The notes: generated by a model from the sequence alone, not told the origin. Shown: positions 1-7,565, numbered from the stretch's first letter. The stretch is DNA of 17,659 bases from Candidatus Babelota bacterium (GCA_017999075.1 JAGOBX010000015.1:1-17659); one strand, 5' to 3'. Program-made: numbers and translations.

Positions 1-49
1 GTATATAGTATTGTAATAAGGAATAAGTTTTTTCTAGGGAGGGAAAACT

Positions 50-346
50 ATGAAGGTTACAAGCCAAATCTTTGCTTCTGAGTTTGTACGACCTCAAATT
101 CTCGAAAGCATCAAGGATGATGAATCGAATTCTTCAGAAAACGGCAATAAAATTATTGAATCGTATGCTGAAGATGTTCTTTCTATTACCCGCGAGAATC
201 AAAAAGCGGTCGAATTCAGTTTGTCGAGTTTAATCGAAGCAATTCAGACACTGAATGAAGTTAAAGACGGGTTTCAGGCAAATCCTGAAGCAGCTTTAAC
301 AGCCCAGGGGAATATTACTCCTGGAATTGCATCGGCGTTATTATAG
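50..346 (+). CDS. small hypothetical protein, possibly motility-associated
   Basis: A 98-residue protein with no signal peptide or membrane segment. It starts at an ATG preceded by a strong AGGGAGG ribosome binding site about 6 bases upstream. The N-terminal half is polar and acidic (DDESNSSENG around residues 23-32). The middle (about residues 36-75) is predicted helical, and the tail ends in NPEAALTAQGNITPGIASALL-like sequence (residues 78-98). From memory, short bacterial proteins ending in a similar A-x-x-AQ-A/G-N-x-x-P-x-x-hydrophobic-LL tail occur near flagellar genes in several phyla. No flagellar gene is visible here, so that link is a weak inference. It appears to be a single-gene unit: tandem hairpins and a strong terminator follow directly. 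The promoter would lie at or before the window edge. The gene call is solid and the function is unknown. Confidence 0.8.
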   Translation: MKVTSQIFASEFVRPQILESIKDDESNSSENGNKIIESYAEDVLSITRENQKAVEFSLSSLIEAIQTLNEVKDGFQANPEAALTAQGNITPGIASALL

Positions 347-375
347 AAATATATAATTAATTTCGATGCAAAAAG

Positions 376-400
376 TGCGGAATTTTAGTTCTGCAATTTT
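376..400 (+). terminator. weak upstream hairpin before the main terminator
   Basis: TGCGGAA (376-382) pairs with TTCTGCA (389-395), including one G-U pair, around a TTTTAG loop. It is followed by a short ATTTT. It sits in the 3' tail of the small gene, just before the strong terminator at 401-450, so it may be an auxiliary terminator or an mRNA 3'-end stabiliser. Confidence 0.4.
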
Positions 401-450
401 AATCCCGCTGTCAATGAATATTATTTTCATTGACAACGGGATTTTTTTTT
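401..450 (+). terminator. strong intrinsic terminator of the small gene
   Basis: An 18-base arm, AATCCCGCTGTCAATGAA (401-418), pairs with TTCATTGACAACGGGATT (426-443). The only mismatch is C/A and the loop is 7 bases. A run of T extends to 450. It ends transcription of the gene at 50-346 and isolates the next control region. Confidence 0.93.
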
Positions 451-462
451 ATAAGTCGACCG

Positions 463-570
463 GGAATGTTTCAAAATGGCATTTTTGCCATTTTTTACAA
501 AATTTATATATTGATAAACAATAAGTTAATTTTGTAAAAAAATATATAAATATATTTTGGAAACAGTTCC
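463..570. repeat. structured AT-rich intergenic repeat, copy 1
   Basis: A 108-bp intergenic segment that recurs at 14065-14168 with clear similarity over its whole length. The ends can pair: GGAATGTTTC (463-472) with GAAACAGTTCC (560-570, one bulged base). Inside are two hairpins. AAAATGGCA (473-481) pairs with TGCCATTTT (486-494) around a TTTT loop and is followed by T residues. ACAAAATT (497-504) pairs with AATTTTGT (528-535), enclosing a nested TATTG (509-513) / CAATA (519-523) stem. The first inner hairpin could also act as a terminator. The copy lies between the terminator at 450 and the promoter at 699, so it is probably not in the leader of the downstream gene. It could be a small non-coding RNA, a MITE-like element or a REP-like structured repeat. 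No target-site duplication is visible. Confidence 0.72.
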
Positions 571-698
571 GATTATGTTTTTTGAATAAAAAATATTGTC
601 GAAAATATGTAGTTTTTTAATAATTATAATAAAAAATTTAATTCCTTAATATAATCCTTTAAAAGTTATATAGTTAAGATAATTTTTTAATTTTTATA
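571..698. other. AT-rich spacer, no gene seen
   Basis: This part of the 347-827 gap is almost entirely A/T and has no convincing reading frame, hairpin or promoter. It connects the structured repeat to the promoter at 699-727. Its composition would suit an UP-element-like activating region, but no specific motif supports that. Confidence 0.5.
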
Positions 699-727
699 TT
701 GACAAAAAGCAATTAATTTGGTATATT
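699..727 (+). promoter_or_regulatory. sigma-70 promoter of the exported HHH-like protein
   Basis: A perfect -35 TTGACA (699-704), 17 bases, then -10 TATATT (722-727). A second possible -10, TATAAT, lies at 727-732. The predicted start near 734-740 gives a leader of about 90 bases. The near-consensus boxes and the downstream consensus ribosome binding site point to high expression. Confidence 0.85.
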
Positions 728-731
728 ATAA

Positions 732-755
732 TGCTACGGGAAAACCTTGGTAGCA
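732..755 (+). promoter_or_regulatory. dyad at the transcription start: leader hairpin or operator
   Basis: TGCTAC (732-737) and GTAGCA (750-755) form a perfect 6-bp inverted repeat, with GG and CC inside that could add pairs. It overlaps the expected transcription start of the promoter at 699-727. It may be an operator for a dimeric regulator or, if transcribed, a 5'-terminal mRNA hairpin. I could not match it to a known riboswitch. Confidence 0.45.
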
Positions 756-771
756 AATAAAAAAAATTACA

Positions 772-800
772 GGATTATTAATGTATTTCTTTAATAATTC
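772..800 (+). other. 5' leader hairpin upstream of ribosome binding site
   Basis: GGATTATTAA (772-781) pairs with TTAATAATTC (791-800) over 10 bp, with one G-U pair and a 9-base loop. It sits 12 bases before the AAGGAGG at 813-819, so it does not mask the site. It could stabilise the mRNA or limit structure near the start. Confidence 0.5.
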
Positions 801-827
801 AGTATTTATATTAAGGAGGTTTTTTCA

Positions 828-1877
828 ATGAGAAAAAGTAGAATTTTAGTAGTGATGCTGCTGATATTATCATTACTGGCTGCCGGTGTAACCAGTGTTG
901 ATGCTGCTTCAAAGAAATCTTCCAAAAAGAAACGTGCAACTTCGCCTTACAAGTATTTAATTACAGATGCAGAAAAACAGCAAATTGTAAATTGGGTTAA
1001 CAGCGCAAGTGAAAATCAATGGGTAAAAGATGCAAAATTAACTTTATCAACTTATCAAAAATTTCATAAACCAGGTGCAGAATTAGTTCCTTTTGCTAAC
1101 TGGAGTTCATTTTGGTCGACACCAGGGGTAAGTTCAACAGGAGTAAATAATATTTGTAAATTATTAGGTATTTTTAAATATCCTCAGGATAGACATTATT
1201 CAAAAGCTGCGATAAGATTATCAGAATCAGAAAAATCTAAGATGGTAAGCTGGATTAACAGCGCAAGTTCTTCTGATATGCAGGCTGCAAAAATTTCTTC
1301 TTCTGCAATTACTTCAATAAATACAAACCGTCCTTTTAAAAATTTTGCTGATTTATGGACAACTAAAGGGTTGTCTGATACTAATATGAAAAAAATTGCT
1401 ATAGCAAGTGGCGCATTAGTATGGGTTAATGGAAGTACAAAAACAGATACGATAAAGGGTATCGGATCATCTTATCGGGCAAAACTAAACTCAGCGCCTC
1501 TTTTTATATTTACAACTCAATCTTTATTAATGAATGCTAAATATGATGAATGGCGCGGGGAAATAGCGCGGACTATAAGCTCTGGTTCTGAAACTATGGT
1601 TAAAGGACTCATATTGCGCTGGGCAAAACTTTCAAGTTTAATGAGATTGAGCGGATGTGGAGAACAATATTCAGGACTTTTAATGAAAGTGGGGATAGAA
1701 AAAATGAGTCAATTGAAAAAAGAAGATGCGGCTTCTTTACGTGATAAAATGATTCAATATGTAGCTGAATACAATGCAGAAAACCCGAATGCGCAGATTT
1801 CATTAGTACCAGGGTTAAGTACAATTCAAAAGTGGATTACAGCTGCTGCAAATTTGCAGGATATTCTTGTTTATTAA
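828..1877 (+). CDS. exported protein with two internal repeats and HHH/DUF4332-like domains
   Basis: A 349-residue protein with a clear signal peptide: MRKSR, a hydrophobic core at residues 6-22, likely cleavage near VDAA at 24-27. A lysine/serine-rich stretch (28-40) follows. Residues 46-113 and 131-194 are two copies of one unit (AEKQQIVNWVNSAS versus SEKSKMVSWINSAS), each ending in a helix-hairpin-helix-like segment (FADLWTTKGLSDTNMKKI in the second). A third segment, TIKGIGSSYRAKL (208-220), has the classic hairpin KGIG. The C-terminal region (262-345), with LMRLSGCGEQYSGLLMKVGI and PGLSTIQKWITAA, resembles the DUF4332 helix-hairpin-helix family. Such folds usually bind DNA or mediate protein contacts, so an exported version is notable. 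The start is set by a perfect AAGGAGG (813-819), 8 bases before the ATG. The gene is monocistronic, with its own promoter and terminator. The actual function is unknown. Confidence 0.9.
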   Translation: MRKSRILVVMLLILSLLAAGVTSVDAASKKSSKKKRATSPYKYLITDAEKQQIVNWVNSASENQWVKDAKLTLSTYQKFHKPGAELVPFANWSSFWSTPGVSSTGVNNICKLLGIFKYPQDRHYSKAAIRLSESEKSKMVSWINSASSSDMQAAKISSSAITSINTNRPFKNFADLWTTKGLSDTNMKKIAIASGALVWVNGSTKTDTIKGIGSSYRAKLNSAPLFIFTTQSLLMNAKYDEWRGEIARTISSGSETMVKGLILRWAKLSSLMRLSGCGEQYSGLLMKVGIEKMSQLKKEDAASLRDKMIQYVAEYNAENPNAQISLVPGLSTIQKWITAAANLQDILVY

Positions 1878-1901
1878 AATATTTAATATTTAGATTTATT
1901 C

Positions 1902-1932
1902 AAAGCCGGCGTTTTGCGCCGGCTTTTTTTTT
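1902..1932 (+). terminator. intrinsic terminator after the exported HHH-like gene
   Basis: AAAGCCGGCG (1902-1911) pairs perfectly with CGCCGGCTTT (1917-1926) around a 5-base loop and leads into a T run to 1932. The GC-rich stem stands out strongly from the surrounding AT-rich DNA. Confidence 0.95.
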
Positions 1933-1955
1933 ATTTTAAAGAGGTCGTAATTTTT

Positions 1956-2894
1956 ATGAATATTTCCGTTATAATGACAAATTGGAATGGTCAGGAACTT
2001 TTAGAAAAGACTGTTCCATTGGTAAAAAAATCAATAGATTTTGATAAAGATAACAATTATAGGTTTATTATAGTTGACGATTGTTCTCCAAAAAATGATA
2101 TTGAATATATTAAAAAAACTTTTTCTTATGTTGAAGTGATAAAAACTCCTGTAAATTCAGGTTTTCAAGGAGCAGTAAACTATGGAATAACTCAAACAAC
2201 AGATGATTTGATACTTATAATGAATAATGATATTTATCCTAAAGAAGAAGGTTTTTCATTGCTTTCAAAGCATTTTAAAAAAAATGGAGATAAAGGATTG
2301 TTTGCTGTTACAGGTAAATTTTATAATTGGGACGAAAAAACTTTTTTGTACGGGAACCGCGGCGGGAAATTCGAAAAAGGACATATTTGGCTTTACGAGA
2401 AGAATCCGGAAGATACTACAACCCAAACATTTTTTGCTTGCGGCGGATGCGCGTTATGGGATAGAAAAAGATTTTTAGAACTCGGAGGGTTTGATTTACT
2501 TTATCATCCGCTGTATTATGAAGAGATAGATATATCTTACAGGGCTTTAAAAAGGGGATGGAAAATAATATATGAACCTTCGGCTATTTTTTATCATCGT
2601 GTCCAAAGTACAATTACAGTTCAGCATAAACAGAAAAAAATAAGGGTTATATCAGGAGCCAACAATTATCTTTTTACCTGGAAAAATATTACAGATAAAG
2701 ATTTATTCATACAGCATATTTTGTGGTGTCCGATTTTGTTATTGAGAGATTTGTTCAAATTGAAATTCAGATTTTGGTTTTCCATATTCAGGGCATTAAA
2801 AAAAATTAGAGATGTTTCTGCAAAAAGAAAATTTGAAAAAATAGAATCTAAAATTTCTGATAAAGAAATTTTTTATATGATTAATTGCAAATAA
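1956..2894 (+). CDS. family 2 glycosyltransferase (rhamnosyltransferase-like)
   Basis: A 312-residue cytoplasmic glycosyltransferase of the GT-A fold, which would transfer a sugar from a nucleotide donor to a surface polysaccharide or glycan acceptor. The N terminus, ISVIMTNWNG (3-12), is typical of family 2. VDD (40-42) is the nucleotide-contacting aspartate pair, and MNND (89-92) fills the DxD metal position. GGCALWDRKRF (163-173) and YYEEIDISYRALKRGWK (187-203) supply the acceptor-side and catalytic ED-type motifs found in WbbL-like rhamnosyltransferases. A hydrophobic/basic segment (residues 253-285) may attach it to the membrane. I chose the ATG at 1956, behind GAGG at 1941-1944. The open frame begins earlier, inside the terminator stem, which makes that start implausible. 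No other glycan gene adjoins it, so the substrate cannot be inferred. Its promoter is not obvious; it may depend on read-through. Confidence 0.9.
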   Translation: MNISVIMTNWNGQELLEKTVPLVKKSIDFDKDNNYRFIIVDDCSPKNDIEYIKKTFSYVEVIKTPVNSGFQGAVNYGITQTTDDLILIMNNDIYPKEEGFSLLSKHFKKNGDKGLFAVTGKFYNWDEKTFLYGNRGGKFEKGHIWLYEKNPEDTTTQTFFACGGCALWDRKRFLELGGFDLLYHPLYYEEIDISYRALKRGWKIIYEPSAIFYHRVQSTITVQHKQKKIRVISGANNYLFTWKNITDKDLFIQHILWCPILLLRDLFKLKFRFWFSIFRALKKIRDVSAKRKFEKIESKISDKEIFYMINCK

Positions 2895-2905
2895 AAAAAA
2901 ATAAT

Positions 2906-2934
2906 TTGACTAAACTGTTATTATAAATTAAAAT
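2906..2934 (+). promoter_or_regulatory. promoter of the TPR-HDOD-McsB gene run
   Basis: -35 TTGACT (2906-2911), a 17-base spacer and -10 TAAAAT (2929-2934). The expected start near 2941 gives a leader of about 23 bases before the TTG start at 2964. The boxes are near consensus, but the region is AT-rich, so some caution is needed. Confidence 0.65.
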
Positions 2935-2963
2935 GCACTAATCAAAAAAAGGGAGTATATGGT

Positions 2964-5072
2964 TTGAAGTATATATTTACAATTTTAGTGATAATATTGT
3001 TTGTTTTACCTGTTTATTCTGAATCTAATTTTGAAACTGGCAAAAAGTTTTTTGATAATAATAATTTTTTAAAAGCAAAAGATTTTTTTGAAAAAGATTT
3101 GACAGGTGAAAAAAAATCAGATAAACGTGTTTTAAGTTTATATTATCTTGGCAGAACATTTGAAAAATTAGGGAATAAAGAAAAATCAATAGAAATATAC
3201 AGCAAGGTTATCAAAGAATATCCGGATAATTATCTTGCGGAACATTCAACTAACAGAATTAAACAATTAAATCCTCAGAAAGAAATAGATTATAAAAGAT
3301 TAAGTTCAAAAGAAAGTTCTAATAAATTGCAAGCGGATAATAAATCTTCTTCAATTTCAGGTAAAAAGAAAAATTCTGTTAAATCTAATTCCAAGGAATT
3401 AATAAAACAGTCATATTCTTATGATAATGTATTACAGGAAAAAGATACATTAAACAAAAATAATATTCAGAAAAAAATTAAAGAGGATATAGAAATTCTT
3501 ACTAAAAAAGAAAACCAAAGTGATACTGTAAAGAAAAATGATTTTAATGTTATTTTTGAAAAAAATAAAGATGAAAAGTTTGTTGGAGTTCAGCAAGATA
3601 CGCTAACATTTATAGATACATTTGTTGCCATAGCAAAACCAGTAATAGAAGATACGTCTTCCACCTCCTCCCCTATAAAGAAAGAGCCTATAAAATATAC
3701 AGTTAAAAAGAACGATACTTTATTCAGTATTTCCAATCAGTTTTACGGGAATGGAAGTTATTTCAGTTTGCTTAAGGAATATAACCGTTTGGCTAATATT
3801 ACTTCAATATATGAAGGGTTAGATATATATATTCCCCAAAATCCTAATGAAATTAGCGAAATTCCTGAATATGTTTATAATAAACAGTCGGTTCCCAAAA
3901 ATGATAATAATTCTATTTCAGCGAATGAAGATATTTTTCTAAAAGAAGATAAACCTGAACTTACCAATATATTTATATCAGCGAATGAAAAATTAAAAAA
4001 AAATTTATATATTGATTCGTTGATGGATTTTAAAAATTATATGCTGAACGGAAAAAATAAGATTAAACTTGAAACAGCATATTATAAAATTGCTGAAATA
4101 AATCATATATTAGGTTATTTTAATGATGCGGTTTCAGCGTATCTTGCGTATATTTCAAAATTTGACGGAAGTGAAAACATAGCAAGAGCATGTTATAATC
4201 TTGCCAATATTTATAATCAGGGGTTAGGTTTATATGTTCCCGCGAAACAGTATTATCTTCTTGCTCTTGATAAAACGGACAATATTGAATTAATATCTAT
4301 GATAAAAGACAATATACAGGAAATAGAGAATTCTCAATCTGAATTTGAAAAAGCTAAGAAAGAAAAAGACCGGATAGAAAATGAAATAAAATTAACAGAA
4401 AAATTAATGGAAGAAAAAGGTGTTATAGCAGAGACTGAAATTGATAATATAAAAAAACAGTATAAGGTAGCCATACTTCCTTCGGAACTTGAAAAATCAA
4501 ATATAACTGAAAAAAAATTACAATCAATAACTCCTGATTTTAAACAAATTGAACCTGTTGCACAAAAAGGAAGAAATAAAAATATTCAGGAAATCATAGA
4601 AGATAAAAAAAATGCTCAATATTATAACGAAGAAGGATATAAATATAAAAATATAGGTATGTATGAAGAAGCAGTGAAAAGTTATAAACAGGCGATAGAA
4701 TCATTTCCTGACGATCCTATCGCATATAATAATATAGCATATCTTTATGCAGATATGGGAGTAAATCTTGAAGAAGCCTTGAGATACGCTGAAACGTCGA
4801 TAAAATTAGATCCAAATAATAGGGGATATTATTTCGATACACTGGGATGGATATATTACAGGATGAATGATTTTACAAGGGCAAAAGAATTTCTTGAAAA
4901 GTCTGTATTTTATAATCCGTCAGCTATAAGGAAATATCATCTTGCCCAGGTTTACAAAAAACTTAACATGAAAGATAAAGCTCTTATTGAGCTTCAAGGC
5001 GCTCAGGTTATACAACCTATAGGCAAACTTGCTGAACAGGTTAAAAATGAGATATATGAATTACAAAATTAA
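2964..5072 (+). CDS. exported TPR-LysM protein
   Basis: A 702-residue exported protein. It starts at TTG, with GGGAG (2951-2955) 8 bases upstream. The signal peptide covers residues 1-19 (hydrophobic ILVIILFVLP, cleavage near VYS). Residues 22-104 are TPR-like (tetratricopeptide helix pairs). A lysine/serine-rich, probably disordered linker runs to 240. A LysM domain, a peptidoglycan-binding fold, spans about 244-292 (KYTVKKNDTLFSISNQFYG and IYEGLDIYIPQ). More TPR-like repeats cover about 338-455, then a charged coiled coil (452-480). A final set of canonical TPRs spans 548-695 (YYNEEGYKYKNIGMYEEAVKSYKQA, with P at the repeat ends). This layout suggests a scaffold tethered to the cell wall that recruits partners for envelope assembly. 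It is first in a same-strand run with another exported TPR gene 73 bases downstream. Partners are unknown. Confidence 0.88.
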   Translation: MKYIFTILVIILFVLPVYSESNFETGKKFFDNNNFLKAKDFFEKDLTGEKKSDKRVLSLYYLGRTFEKLGNKEKSIEIYSKVIKEYPDNYLAEHSTNRIKQLNPQKEIDYKRLSSKESSNKLQADNKSSSISGKKKNSVKSNSKELIKQSYSYDNVLQEKDTLNKNNIQKKIKEDIEILTKKENQSDTVKKNDFNVIFEKNKDEKFVGVQQDTLTFIDTFVAIAKPVIEDTSSTSSPIKKEPIKYTVKKNDTLFSISNQFYGNGSYFSLLKEYNRLANITSIYEGLDIYIPQNPNEISEIPEYVYNKQSVPKNDNNSISANEDIFLKEDKPELTNIFISANEKLKKNLYIDSLMDFKNYMLNGKNKIKLETAYYKIAEINHILGYFNDAVSAYLAYISKFDGSENIARACYNLANIYNQGLGLYVPAKQYYLLALDKTDNIELISMIKDNIQEIENSQSEFEKAKKEKDRIENEIKLTEKLMEEKGVIAETEIDNIKKQYKVAILPSELEKSNITEKKLQSITPDFKQIEPVAQKGRNKNIQEIIEDKKNAQYYNEEGYKYKNIGMYEEAVKSYKQAIESFPDDPIAYNNIAYLYADMGVNLEEALRYAETSIKLDPNNRGYYFDTLGWIYYRMNDFTRAKEFLEKSVFYNPSAIRKYHLAQVYKKLNMKDKALIELQGAQVIQPIGKLAEQVKNEIYELQN

Positions 5073-5145
5073 GATTTATTTTAAAAATTTTTTTGAACGA
5101 ATAATTTCCGGTTTATCCGGGTACTAATTATCAGGGTGACTTTTT

Positions 5146-6681
5146 ATGGTAAATAAAAGCAGTTGGAATATTGCATCTTATATTATGATTTTTTTAATTT
5201 TATTTTTCAGTATTTTATCTGCTGAAGTTTTTTGTGCGGATATAAATAAAATTAAAGCAAAAGATTTTTATGAAAAATCCCTGCTTTTGTATAAGAAAAA
5301 TCAGATTTCAGAAGCTATAGAGCAGATCATTCAGGCTATACAATATGATTCCTTTAACAATTTATATTATTATAATTTAGGAACATATTATCTTAAATTA
5401 AAAGATTATGATTCAGCTATAGAAAATTTTATAAATTCAATAAAGTATAATTCAAATCATCAGGAATCTTATTATAATATAGGATTATGTTATGTTTATA
5501 AAAATGATTTTGTGAAAGCTGCTGATTATTTCAGTCAGGCAGTTGCATATAATCAGTATGATATTGATGCGCATATAAATCTGGGACTTGCATATAAAAA
5601 TTTAAAACAATATGATGCTGCGATGATAGAATATCAAAAGGCGATTATGATAAATCCTGATAATACTGCTGCTGCAGTGAATCTTGCAGTTCTCCACAAA
5701 ATTCAAGGAAACCTTGAAAAAGCAATAGATTTGTTAAATTCGGTTATTGCAAAAGATCCGAATAACACAGAAGCGTTATATAATCTCGGGTTATTAAAAA
5801 ATTCTCAGTCAAAACTGAAAGATAATAAAGAACAGCAGAGTTCAGTGCAGGGTCAAACTGCAGTAAATGAAAAAGTCGACACGGTTAAACATAAAAGTTC
5901 AATTACAGGAAAAGAAGTTGCGCTTCCGTTAAGTTTTAAAGAAGGTGTAATTAAAAAGGAACCAGACCAACCGCCAGCAGTAAAACCTTCTCAGAATAGT
6001 TATGGAATTGAAAATTACGGCCGGCAGGATTATTTAAATTTTAAAACAGAACTTATATCAGAAATAAAAAATGAGTTTAGATTGTTTCTTCAGGAATTTA
6101 AACAAATCTCGAAACCAGACAATCAGAATTTCAGATTAAACACTTCAGAATCATGGAACCAGCCTGGTTTTTCAGAATTTGATTTCGGAACTGATATTGA
6201 ACCGATAAATTTTAATATATCTGATTATACAAATACAAATATATTCGAATTTCCGAATTCTTTGGAAAATACAGGATATACTTCTTCGGATTTGCTTAAT
6301 TTTTCCAGCGAATTTACGGGATCTGCAGATATTTTTGATTTTCAAAATATGGAAAATAATTATGGAAACAATGGAGCGGAGTTTCAGTTTTCTGATGAGG
6401 GTTCGAATAAATACGGTGTGATAGATTTTTCTTCTATGATATACGGTAGTGATTTTAATATTAATTCATCAGTAAATTTTCAAGAAAAACCAGAATTTAA
6501 TTTTGATAAAATTGATGTTGATGAAAAGATTTTTGATTTTCAAAATGTTTCTGAAAATATTTCCGGAGATTTTTTTATAAACAATAAACCTGTTGTTAGT
6601 AAACAACAGGAAGTTTTTACTGAATTGTTAAACCTTGATTCGGAAATTAATAATCTTGATGTTAATTTAAATATACAATGA
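5146..6681 (+). CDS. exported TPR protein with repetitive acidic/aromatic C-terminal tail
   Basis: A 511-residue protein. A hydrophobic segment at residues 11-26 followed by VFCAD is either a signal peptide or an anchor; the context around Cys30 is not a good lipobox. Five or six consecutive TPRs run from about 34 to 222 (YYYNLGTYYLKLKDYDSAIENF, AHINLGLAYKNLKQYDAAMIEY and others). A polar linker and a charged amphipathic helix (about 293-325) follow. Residues 338-498 are a low-complexity tail rich in F, D, E, N and S, in which IFEFPN (366), IFDFQN (396) and IFDFQN (462) recur. The ATG has AGGGTGA (5133-5139) 6 bases upstream. The gene lies 73 bases after the TPR-LysM gene and 17 bases before the HDOD gene, so cotranscription is likely. 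The tail looks like a set of short binding motifs presented by a TPR scaffold; this is inference. Confidence 0.87.
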   Translation: MVNKSSWNIASYIMIFLILFFSILSAEVFCADINKIKAKDFYEKSLLLYKKNQISEAIEQIIQAIQYDSFNNLYYYNLGTYYLKLKDYDSAIENFINSIKYNSNHQESYYNIGLCYVYKNDFVKAADYFSQAVAYNQYDIDAHINLGLAYKNLKQYDAAMIEYQKAIMINPDNTAAAVNLAVLHKIQGNLEKAIDLLNSVIAKDPNNTEALYNLGLLKNSQSKLKDNKEQQSSVQGQTAVNEKVDTVKHKSSITGKEVALPLSFKEGVIKKEPDQPPAVKPSQNSYGIENYGRQDYLNFKTELISEIKNEFRLFLQEFKQISKPDNQNFRLNTSESWNQPGFSEFDFGTDIEPINFNISDYTNTNIFEFPNSLENTGYTSSDLLNFSSEFTGSADIFDFQNMENNYGNNGAEFQFSDEGSNKYGVIDFSSMIYGSDFNINSSVNFQEKPEFNFDKIDVDEKIFDFQNVSENISGDFFINNKPVVSKQQEVFTELLNLDSEINNLDVNLNIQ

Positions 6682-6698
6682 GTTGAAATAAAAAACTT

Positions 6699-7565
6699 AT
6701 GGAAGATACAGTAAAAAAAGTTTTAGAAAAAATTGAAAAAATTCCGACACTTCCAACTACAATCACTAATATTTTGATAGTTTTAAATAACCCTAATAGT
6801 TCAGCAGAAGACGTTAATAAAGCTATTTCTTCAGATGTTTCATTGTCAACGAAGGTTCTTAAACTTGTTAATTCTTCATATTATGGTTTATCTAAAAAAG
6901 TTACTTCTATTACTCAAGCTATAGTAATACTTGGATTTAATACAATAAAAAGTTTGGCATTCAGCGCTTCGGTAATGGATTTATTTTCACGCAGCGAGAA
7001 CCCTAAATTTAAGCGGCTTGATTTTTGGGATCATTGTTTTGCAGTAGCATTAATTTCAAAGTTAATAGCAAAGCATGTACAAATTTCGGTTAAGGATCAG
7101 GAATCTTATTTTCTTGCAGGGCTTCTTCATGATATAGGAAAAGTTGTGATGGATCAGTATTTGCATGAAGACTTTGATTCAGTTCTTGAAATAAGAGAAA
7201 TAGAAAATATTCCTATAATAGAAGCTGAGCGCAGGATTCTTGGAATAACTCATTCTGAGGTTGGGCGCAGAGTGGCTGAACGCTGGAAATTTCCTGAGAT
7301 TATGGTTGAAGCTATAAGATATCATCATGATCCTCAATTGTCTACAAATATGCCGCAATTGTCTGCAATAGTATATTTGTCGGATTTTCTTTGTAAGGCA
7401 AAGAGAATAGGAAACAGCGGAGATTATTATATAAATAATTTTCAGGAACAATATGTTGCAAAATACCGCATAACACCTGAATTAATAAAAACTCTTATTG
7501 TAACAGAAATAGATAGAGAATTATCAAAAGCAAAATCTTTGTTTCAAATTATTAAATCTACATAA
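6699..7565 (+). CDS. HDOD domain signalling protein
   Basis: A 288-residue cytoplasmic protein made almost entirely of one HDOD domain (about residues 9-210). It opens with IPTLPTTITNIL (15-26), typical of the family's start. ISSDVSLSTKVLKLVNSSYYG (43-63) and ITQAIVILGFNTIKSLAFS (71-89) follow. HD-type residues are present at His112, His144-Asp145 (GLLHDIGK), His185 and His209-His210. HDOD proteins act in signalling, motility, stress or nucleotide-related control. Most are thought to be scaffolds rather than active phosphohydrolases, although this one keeps many metal-ligand positions. No output domain is attached. It begins 17 bases after the TPR gene and has only a weak GAG upstream, so translation may depend on coupling. 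The downstream neighbour is the arginine kinase. Confidence 0.93.
   Translation: MEDTVKKVLEKIEKIPTLPTTITNILIVLNNPNSSAEDVNKAISSDVSLSTKVLKLVNSSYYGLSKKVTSITQAIVILGFNTIKSLAFSASVMDLFSRSENPKFKRLDFWDHCFAVALISKLIAKHVQISVKDQESYFLAGLLHDIGKVVMDQYLHEDFDSVLEIREIENIPIIEAERRILGITHSEVGRRVAERWKFPEIMVEAIRYHHDPQLSTNMPQLSAIVYLSDFLCKAKRIGNSGDYYINNFQEQYVAKYRITPELIKTLIVTEIDRELSKAKSLFQIIKST

Noticed and set aside
732-800. Riboswitch in the leader of the exported HHH gene
   Set aside because: The two simple hairpins lack the conserved cores of the riboswitch classes I know (c-di-GMP, preQ1, fluoride, SAM, TPP), and the downstream gene is not a typical target.
1914-1955. Earlier start for the glycosyltransferase
   Set aside because: The extension would begin inside the loop of the terminator hairpin, has no ribosome binding site, and adds residues atypical of family 2 enzymes. 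ATG 1956 fits better.
3657-3674. Pyrimidine-rich CCACCTCCTCCCC stretch in the TPR-LysM gene, identical to anti-Shine-Dalgarno sequence
   Set aside because: It encodes a Ser/Thr/Pro linker (TSSTSSPI) just before LysM. A codon-choice explanation is enough and no pairing partner is evident.
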